Part shown: piece by piece, positions 41,010-42,890 of the stretch
Layout: each line of letters begins with the position of its first letter
How positions within the stretch are numbered: position 1 is the stretch's first letter
From: Avibacterium endocarditidis
GTDB taxonomy: Bacteria; Pseudomonadota; Gammaproteobacteria; Enterobacterales; Pasteurellaceae
NCBI RefSeq assembly: GCF_002921145.1
Contig: NZ_PQVI01000001.1
Span: 11,543 to 54,432 of the forward strand
Length of the DNA: 42,890 bases
Reading direction: 5' to 3'
The notes under the pieces: model-generated
The model's database searches: none
Told to the model about the DNA's origin: nothing
What the model saw: the letters and a program-made list of their open reading frames with translations, nothing else
Made by a program: the position numbers and the translations under genes

Positions 41010-41097
41010 TTAAATACACTTGCGAAAAACTGGCGGAAGGACGGCAAACAAGCGTATAATTCCGCCTAATTTTATGTATCAATGTTAAAGGATAACA

Positions 41098-41838
41098 ATG
41101 TCTGAAAATATTTATGGAATCCACGCGGTTAGTGCGTTTTTGGCAAATGCACCTGAACGATTAATTGAAGTTTATGTGCTAAAAGGACGTGAGGATAAAC
41201 GCTTACAGCCTGTTCTCAATACGCTTTATCAGCTTGGCATTTCCGTGCAATTCCTTAACCGCGAAACGCTGGATAAAAAAGCCAACGGCGAAGTACATCA
41301 AGGGATCATCGCCCGCGTGCAACCTGCCAAAGAATTAAATGAAAATGATCTGGATCGTATTTTACGCGATCAGCAAAATCCCCTTGTATTGGTGCTAGAT
41401 GGCGTAACCGATCCGCATAATCTGGGAGCCTGTTTGCGTACTGCTGATGCAGCAGGCGTGTGTGCAGTGATCGTGCCAAAAGATAAATCAGCACAGCTCA
41501 ATGCCACCGCACGCAAAGTGGCTTGTGGGGCGGCAGAAGTGGTGCCATTGATTCGTGTAACCAATTTAGCCCGCACCCTAAGAGAGTTACAACAGCATTA
41601 TAATATGTGGGTGGTTGGCACCGCAGGGGAAGCAACGGAAACCTTATACCAAAGCAAATTAACGGGGGCGCTTGCGTTAGTAATGGGTGCAGAAGGGGAC
41701 GGAATGCGCCGCTTAACCCGCGAAACTTGCGATCAGTTGGTGAGTATTCCAATGGCGGGATCGGTTTCTTCCCTGAATGTGTCGGTTGCGACGGGCGTGT
41801 GTTTATTTGAAATTGCTAGACAGCGCTTGGCAGGCTAA
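41098..41838 (+). CDS. rlmB: 23S rRNA (guanosine(2251)-2'-O)-methyltransferase
   Basis: RlmB methylates G2251 in the P-loop of 23S rRNA. The 246-aa SpoU-type knotted methyltransferase has motif 1 [13 protein letters not shown] (from 108), motif 2 GAEGDGM (197-203) and motif 3 SLNVSVATG (225-233), after an N-terminal substrate-binding domain starting [17 protein letters not shown] precedes the start. The rnr-rlmB pairing is conserved. The frame is intact. Confidence 0.97.
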   Translation: MSENIYGIHAVSAFLANAPERLIEVYVLKGREDKRLQPVLNTLYQLGISVQFLNRETLDKKANGEVHQGIIARVQPAKELNENDLDRILRDQQNPLVLVLDGVTDPHNLGACLRTADAAGVCAVIVPKDKSAQLNATARKVACGAAEVVPLIRVTNLARTLRELQQHYNMWVVGTAGEATETLYQSKLTGALALVMGAEGDGMRRLTRETCDQLVSIPMAGSVSSLNVSVATGVCLFEIARQRLAG

Positions 41839-41840
41839 CA

Positions 41841-42389
41841 ATGAAAAAATTCGTTCTCACTTTTTTTATGAGTTTAGTTGCGGCGTGCAGTTGGCATAGT
41901 GCTACAACACCTATTCCAGCTCAATTTGCTGGGGCAGATTATGTGTTATCCGATAAAGATGCACAGCGTTGGGTTTCAGCAAGTCGCCAAGCGGAACAAT
42001 GTATTTACCCCAATTTAACTCGCATTCAGCAAGCGCATTTTAGTAAAGAAGATGCTTATATCCACGCGCAATATGTGTTCTTCTATCCATTAGAAAACAT
42101 TATCGGTGAAGAGTACCTCAAAATCATTCAAGATGATGAAAAATCAATGGGATATGCACAATACCAATTCAAAAAATTCAAACAAACCGAATTTGAACCT
42201 TTAACTCAGGCTGAATGTAATGTGCTACGCCTTAAAGCTCGCGATGATTTAGCCGTGGTGAAAGGGCAATATAAAAGTGGTATGGCAGAGGTTAGCAAAG
42301 AAGACAGCAAAGCAAGCAACGGCGTTGCCACTAATGATAATAAATTCTTCTTTGATATTATTAAATGGGGGGCTACCCTACTGCTATAA
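41841..42389 (+). CDS. Putative lipoprotein of unknown function, DUF5358-like
   Basis: This 182-aa protein starts [20 protein letters not shown]. The lipobox VAAC puts the lipidated cysteine at residue 16, so it is probably an outer- or inner-membrane lipoprotein made mature by Lgt. The body has [21 protein letters not shown] and two further cysteines (QCIYP, AECNV) that could pair, and the end is hydrophobic ([10 protein letters not shown]). It starts 2 bp after rlmB and is probably co-transcribed. I recall a Pasteurellaceae family of this type (DUF5358), but cannot verify it. No function is assigned. Confidence 0.75.
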   Translation: MKKFVLTFFMSLVAACSWHSATTPIPAQFAGADYVLSDKDAQRWVSASRQAEQCIYPNLTRIQQAHFSKEDAYIHAQYVFFYPLENIIGEEYLKIIQDDEKSMGYAQYQFKKFKQTEFEPLTQAECNVLRLKARDDLAVVKGQYKSGMAEVSKEDSKASNGVATNDNKFFFDIIKWGATLLL

Positions 42390-42750
42390 AAATCACAAAA
42401 ATTTGCACAGTAGAAAAAAGGGTCATTTTTTAAACGATTAGTTGTTTTTTCAGAGCCTAAATCCCTGCTTTTCATAAGTAAAAAGATAATTTTGATAGCA
42501 TTTCAGATTTGCATAAGCCCTCAAACATAACGATGTTATAGGGATAATAACTTTCAATGGTAGTACGTGCATTTATATCCTGAACCACCATCTAAATGCT
42601 TGAACTTGATCAATTTGCTTAATATCTTGTACTATAAGGCTTTCAGCCACTTTTTAACAACAATTTTTCAACTATGCTATTACCTGTCTAAGCAAATGAA
42701 AAACGCCATTACAACATATTGCAATAGCGCTTTTTTCAAACTCACTTAGT
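42390..42750. other. Intergenic region between lipoprotein gene and metK
   Basis: No gene is supported. On the minus strand a short open stretch (about 42640-42565) reads VAESLIVQDIKQIDQVQAF without a start, which might be a relic of a gene end. The rest is AT-rich with no clear repeat or promoter. Confidence 0.5.
42695..42737. terminator. Imperfect terminator near metK
   Basis: AAAAACGCCATT and AATAGCGCTTTTTT form a stem with one bulge and one mismatch around a 12-base loop. A and T runs lie at the base. It could end metK transcription from the right and the lipoprotein gene from the left. Confidence 0.5.
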
Positions 42751-42890
42751 TTATTTCACCCCAGCTGCTGCTCTTAATTCTGGCGGTCGGTTTTTTCCCA
42801 AGGGAATTGTTCGCGTCCAAAGTGGCCGTAAGCGGCGGTTTGGCGGTAGATTGGCTGAATAAGATCAAGCATTTTGATCAAGCCGTAAGG
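42751..42890 (-). CDS. metK: S-adenosylmethionine synthetase, C-terminal end only, one frameshift
   Basis: The minus strand at the window edge reads [27 protein letters not shown] and FPWEKTDR, the end of MetK, which makes S-adenosylmethionine from methionine and ATP. As read, a stop follows TDRQN, but adding one C near 42782-42786 gives [13 protein letters not shown] and the stop at 42751-42753, the expected family ending. The gene starts outside the window. Its product supplies the methyl donor for RsmH and RlmB in this window. Confidence 0.93.

Noticed and set aside
42567-42749. 60-aa plus-strand open frame near metK
   Set aside because: No ribosome site, no family resemblance, and it overlaps a likely terminator.

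Overview
The window comes from a member of the Pasteurellaceae. It carries many copies of the Haemophilus-type DNA uptake signal AAGTGCGGT/ACCGCACTT, is AT-rich, and its proteins and gene order resemble Haemophilus, Pasteurella and Avibacterium. The genus cannot be fixed from the sequence alone. I see no rRNA, tRNA, CRISPR array, insertion sequence or prophage.

Layout. Positions 1-12546 (minus strand) hold the division and cell-wall (dcw) cluster in canonical order: mraZ-rsmH-ftsL-ftsI-murE-murF-mraY-murD-ftsW-murG-murC. It has an mraZ promoter with a three-repeat MraZ operator. Positions 12799-16611 (minus) hold phoH-ybeY-tmcA and a small two-cysteine protein. Positions 16882-21835 (plus) hold one large accessory gene, a sialidase fused to a type Va autotransporter. 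It faces pilB-pilA (minus), competence type IV pilus genes that lack the expected pilC and pilD here. ampD and a short cation diffusion facilitator gene follow.

An intergenic region at 25127-25813 holds three exact DnaA boxes and three GATCT 13-mers, two of them in tandem. Most genes left of it run leftward and most genes right of it run rightward, so it is a good candidate for the chromosomal origin or another DnaA-binding locus. To the right lie rppH-TSUP permease-lgt-thyA, tadA, grpE (minus), nadK, recN (LexA box), plsB (minus), lexA (two LexA boxes), rpsF-priB-rpsR-rplI with a structured leader, rnr-rlmB-lipoprotein, and the 3' end of metK (minus).

Reading quality. Single-base length changes, mostly in short homopolymers, break murC, phoH, the sialidase (two), lgt, thyA (two), tadA (3' end), recN (five), rnr (two), metK and tmcA (several). 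Several of these genes are essential, so most breaks are probably sequence errors. I therefore give full-length gene spans instead of fragments. tmcA also carries an exact 8-bp tandem duplication of the uptake signal core, which is not a homopolymer change and may be real.
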